A DNA stretch of 17,255 nucleotides from Roseiarcus sp036502965 (GTDB lineage Bacteria; Pseudomonadota; Alphaproteobacteria; Rhizobiales; Beijerinckiaceae), in contig DASXXT010000295.1 of the NCBI GenBank assembly GCA_036502965.1, positions 1 to 17,255 on the forward strand. The letters run 5' to 3'. A program made the position numbers and the translations under genes. The notes under the pieces were generated by a model, which was given only the letters and a program-made list of their open reading frames with translations, was not told where the DNA came from and made no database searches. Each line of letters opens with the position of its first letter. Positions within the stretch are counted from its first letter, which is position 1. Positions 15,105 through 17,255 of this stretch are shown here, in pieces.

Positions 15105-16412
15105 ATGGAAACGCTTACGGAAACGCTCATGCAAAAGCACCTCGCCGTTTCACCCTCTCATTCCGCCGTCAATGTCGACGTGGTCGTCAGCCCGCACGGC
15201 TTGAAATTTTGGTTCGTCCCCTCCCACGCGGTGCCGCTCGTTTCGCTCGAATTCGCCATGCGCGGCGGCGCGGCGCAAGACCCGGCCGAAAAGGCGGGAT
15301 TGGGCGCGCTGATGTCGGGGCTTCTCGACGAGGGAGCCGGTGAATTCGATTCGCAGGCGTTTCACCGCGCTCTGGACGAGAAAGCGGTCGAAATGTCGTT
15401 CCATTGCGACCGCGATCATTGGAGCGGGCGCATGCGCACGCTTGTGAAGAACCTCGACCGCGCCGCCGAGTTGCTGCGCGTCGCCGTCAACGCGCCGCGG
15501 TTCGACGAGGAGCCGTTCGAGCGCGTACGCGAGCACATGAACGCGCGCCTGCGGCATGACGCCAACGATCCGGGGACGCTCGCTAACCGCAACTGGAAGG
15601 CAAAGTCGTTCCCCGACCACCCCTACGGCCAGCCGGCCGACGGGACGCTCGAGACCCTCGCACGCATCGAACGGAGTGATCTCGTCAAGGCCGCGAAGCG
15701 CGGGATTGCGCGCGATCAATTGTTGATCGCGATCGTTGGCGCGATCGACGAAAAGGGCGCCGCGGCGCTGGTCGACAGGGCTTTCGCCGATCTGCCGGCC
15801 AAGAGCGAACTCAAGCCCATTCCTGACGCCGCTTTTGCCGGCCTGGGCGCGATCGACCGGATCGATCTCGACGTGCCGCAATCGACGATCCGCTTCGGCC
15901 GGCCGGCGCTCAAGCGCGACGATCCGGACTTTATTCCCAGCATTGTCGCCGCCCATGTGCTGGGCGGCTCGGGCTCGATGACCTCGCGCCTGTTTCGCGA
16001 GGTGCGCGAGAAGCGCGGCCTCGCCTATACGGTGTTCGGGACCTTCTATTCGCTCGAGCGCGGCGCTTACTTCTACGGCGGTACGACGACCAAGAACGAG
16101 CGCGCGCGCGAATCCTTCGACGTCGCCTCGGCCGAAATCCGCGACGTGGCGCTCAACGGCCTCAGCGAAGAGGAACTGGAGAAAGGCAAGACCTATCTCA
16201 TCGGCTCCTATCCGCTGCGCTTCGACACATCGGCCAAGATCGCCTCGCAGCTCGTCCACATCCAGCTCGAGCGCCGCGCGCCCGAGTGGCTCATCGAGCG
16301 CAACCGCGAGATCGCCGCGGTGACGATGGAGAGCGTGCGCCGCGCCGCGCACCGCGCCTTCGGCGACGGCTCGCTGCATACGACCGTGGTCGGACGGCCG
16401 GAGGGGTTTTGA
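15105..16412 (+). CDS. M16 family peptidase-like protein, non-zinc partner subunit
   Basis: M16B homologue of 435 residues lacking the zinc motif: the place of HxxEH is taken by LGALMSGLLDEGAG (66-79). It keeps the C-terminal signature FREVREKRGLAYTVFGTF (297-314), with the Arg304/Tyr308 pair that binds substrate backbone. In known bacterial M16B heterodimers one chain has the zinc site and the other the R/Y pair, exactly the split seen here with the gene upstream, so the two should act as one protease. Gap between genes is 45 nt, consistent with one transcript. ATG 15105 or ATG 15129 (starting MQKHLAV) could be the start; neither has a strong ribosome site. No signal peptide is evident. Confidence 0.9.
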   Translation: METLTETLMQKHLAVSPSHSAVNVDVVVSPHGLKFWFVPSHAVPLVSLEFAMRGGAAQDPAEKAGLGALMSGLLDEGAGEFDSQAFHRALDEKAVEMSFHCDRDHWSGRMRTLVKNLDRAAELLRVAVNAPRFDEEPFERVREHMNARLRHDANDPGTLANRNWKAKSFPDHPYGQPADGTLETLARIERSDLVKAAKRGIARDQLLIAIVGAIDEKGAAALVDRAFADLPAKSELKPIPDAAFAGLGAIDRIDLDVPQSTIRFGRPALKRDDPDFIPSIVAAHVLGGSGSMTSRLFREVREKRGLAYTVFGTFYSLERGAYFYGGTTTKNERARESFDVASAEIRDVALNGLSEEELEKGKTYLIGSYPLRFDTSAKIASQLVHIQLERRAPEWLIERNREIAAVTMESVRRAAHRAFGDGSLHTTVVGRPEGF

Positions 16413-16486
16413 AGAGAGCGGCCCAACATCGCGCGTCGCCATTGTCCAGTTCAGTTGTTGCGCTGAAGAACGCTGGGTGCGTGCAA

Positions 16487-17192
16487 ATGGACACTCGCAG
16501 CAAATCGATTGCCTCCCTCGCTTTAACCACGCTCTGCGTGCTTGCATGCTCTCCCGGAGCGCAGGCTCAGGGCTCATCCGGTTATTATTACGTCGCCAAA
16601 CCCGCCCCCCGGACGCCTACCTCGCAATGAGAAGCGCCCCTTCTTCGGCATCCGGCGAACGCATAGAAGCGATGCCCAACGGGACGCTTCTCGAAATTTT
16701 GGAAAAGCGACCTGACGGTTGGTGGTTGGTGGAAAATGTAGGGACCGGGCGCCGAGGCTGGGCGTTAAGCGGAAGCCCAACAACTCGATGGATCGTCTGC
16801 TGCACGACCGCGGAGAATGCACCATCTGGGTCTCAAACTGAATTTGCCCGAGGTTTCAAGACGCCATCCAACAATATTTTCTGCCAGTATTCTGAACAAG
16901 ACCCCGCTTCGGCGTTACGATGCGACATCTTTGAAGTCAGGGAGCTTCCTCCCCGTCCGGCTCATTGCGATCTCGACTGGGTGACGCCTTTGCGGTGACC
17001 GCGACTGACGCTTCGGGGGCGCGGATTTGCCATGGAGATACGACCCGCGACGACACCCTCCCGGTCCTCACCTATGGGGCGGTTTGGAATATGCATGGCG
17101 TGACATGCACTTCCGAAACCACTGGTTTGACCTGCCTGACCGCGCGCGGACATGGGTTCCGCCTATCCAGGGCGTTGCAGGAGGTCTTCTAG
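16487..17192 (+). pseudogene. Secreted SH3-like/DUF6636 protein broken by two one-base frameshifts
   Basis: ATG 16487 opens a signal peptide (MDTRSKSIASLALTTLCVLA, cut near AQA) and the frame ends at TGA 16628-16630. The sequence continues in the next frame with an SH3-like domain (YLAMRSAPSSASGE to RRGWALSG) and the start of a DUF6636-type domain (FKTPSNNIFCQY, CDIFEVRELPPRPAHCDLDW). It then moves to the third frame as DAFAVTATDASGARICHGDT, GVTCTSETTGLTCLTA and GHGFRLSRALQEVF, to TAG 17190-17192. Both joins need one added base: a C in the run 16605-16610 (giving KPAPPDAYLAM) and a G in 16979-16981 (giving LDWGDAFAV). Rebuilt length is about 235 residues with paired cysteines, as expected for an exported protein. 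It could be a true pseudogene, a phase-variable gene or a homopolymer base-calling error. Confidence 0.72.
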
Positions 17193-17255
17193 GCAGATTG
17201 CGGTTCCGTCGAACCGGCGTTGCGACATGGTCGCTGACCGCGTCTGCGCCTTGAG

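Noticed and set aside
15150..16577. Long minus-strand ORF of 475 codons opposite the second M16 gene
   Set aside because: It is the antisense shadow of a GC-rich gene with clear M16 homology, and its translation is Arg-rich with no recognisable domain.
17193..17255. Short hairpin GGTTC-CGTC-GAACC at the end of the window
   Set aside because: Only a 5-bp stem without a T run; too weak to call a terminator or an RNA.

Overview
The window looks like chromosomal DNA of a GC-rich alphaproteobacterium, probably Hyphomicrobiales and perhaps near Beijerinckiaceae/Methylocystaceae. The order-level guess rests on an extensin-family lipoprotein, a DUF1007 plus NicO transporter pair, a PEPxxWA-CTERM protein, a CHAD protein, a PrpE-type acyl-CoA ligase, a paired M16 peptidase operon and CtrA-like sites. 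The family-level placement is inference only. There are no rRNA, tRNA, CRISPR, transposase or phage genes.

Layout. (1) 1-1707: 3' part of an isoamylase-type debranching enzyme. (2) 1708-2167: AT-rich gap with an imperfect inverted repeat and a GC hairpin. (3) 2168-4958: an extensin-like lipoprotein (-) diverges from a DUF1007 protein and a NicO nickel/cobalt exporter (+), across a short promoter region holding two CtrA-like boxes. (4) 5098-5725: two gene remnants, a gutted SAM methyltransferase and the C-terminus of a CDF/DmeF-type cation efflux protein. (5) 5794-6486: a PEP-CTERM exported protein (-) with its own terminator. (6) 9780-6711 (-): gtrA, an acyl-CoA synthetase and a CHAD protein, tightly packed. 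(7) 9996-11897: a propionyl-CoA synthetase-like ligase diverging from gtrA. (8) 12020-13487: a low-GC stretch holding a multiply frameshifted HEPN-like gene; one lesion is a perfect 19-bp tandem duplication. (9) 13764-16412: two M16B peptidase subunits with complementary active-site residues. (10) 16487-17192: a secreted SH3-like/DUF6636 protein broken by two single-base shifts.

How the genes work together. The DUF1007-NicO pair handles Ni/Co export, and the nearby CDF remnant suggests a once larger metal-efflux locus. The two M16 proteins are expected to form one heterodimeric protease. The two acyl-CoA ligases activate different chain lengths on divergent units. I did not find a complete new system. 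The most notable features are the decayed HEPN-like gene in its low-GC island, the cluster of remnants beside the metal exporter, and the paired CtrA-like boxes. Four of about fourteen genes are broken while the long metabolic genes are intact, which favours real decay over poor sequence, although the 16.6-17.0 kb case could be a base-calling error.
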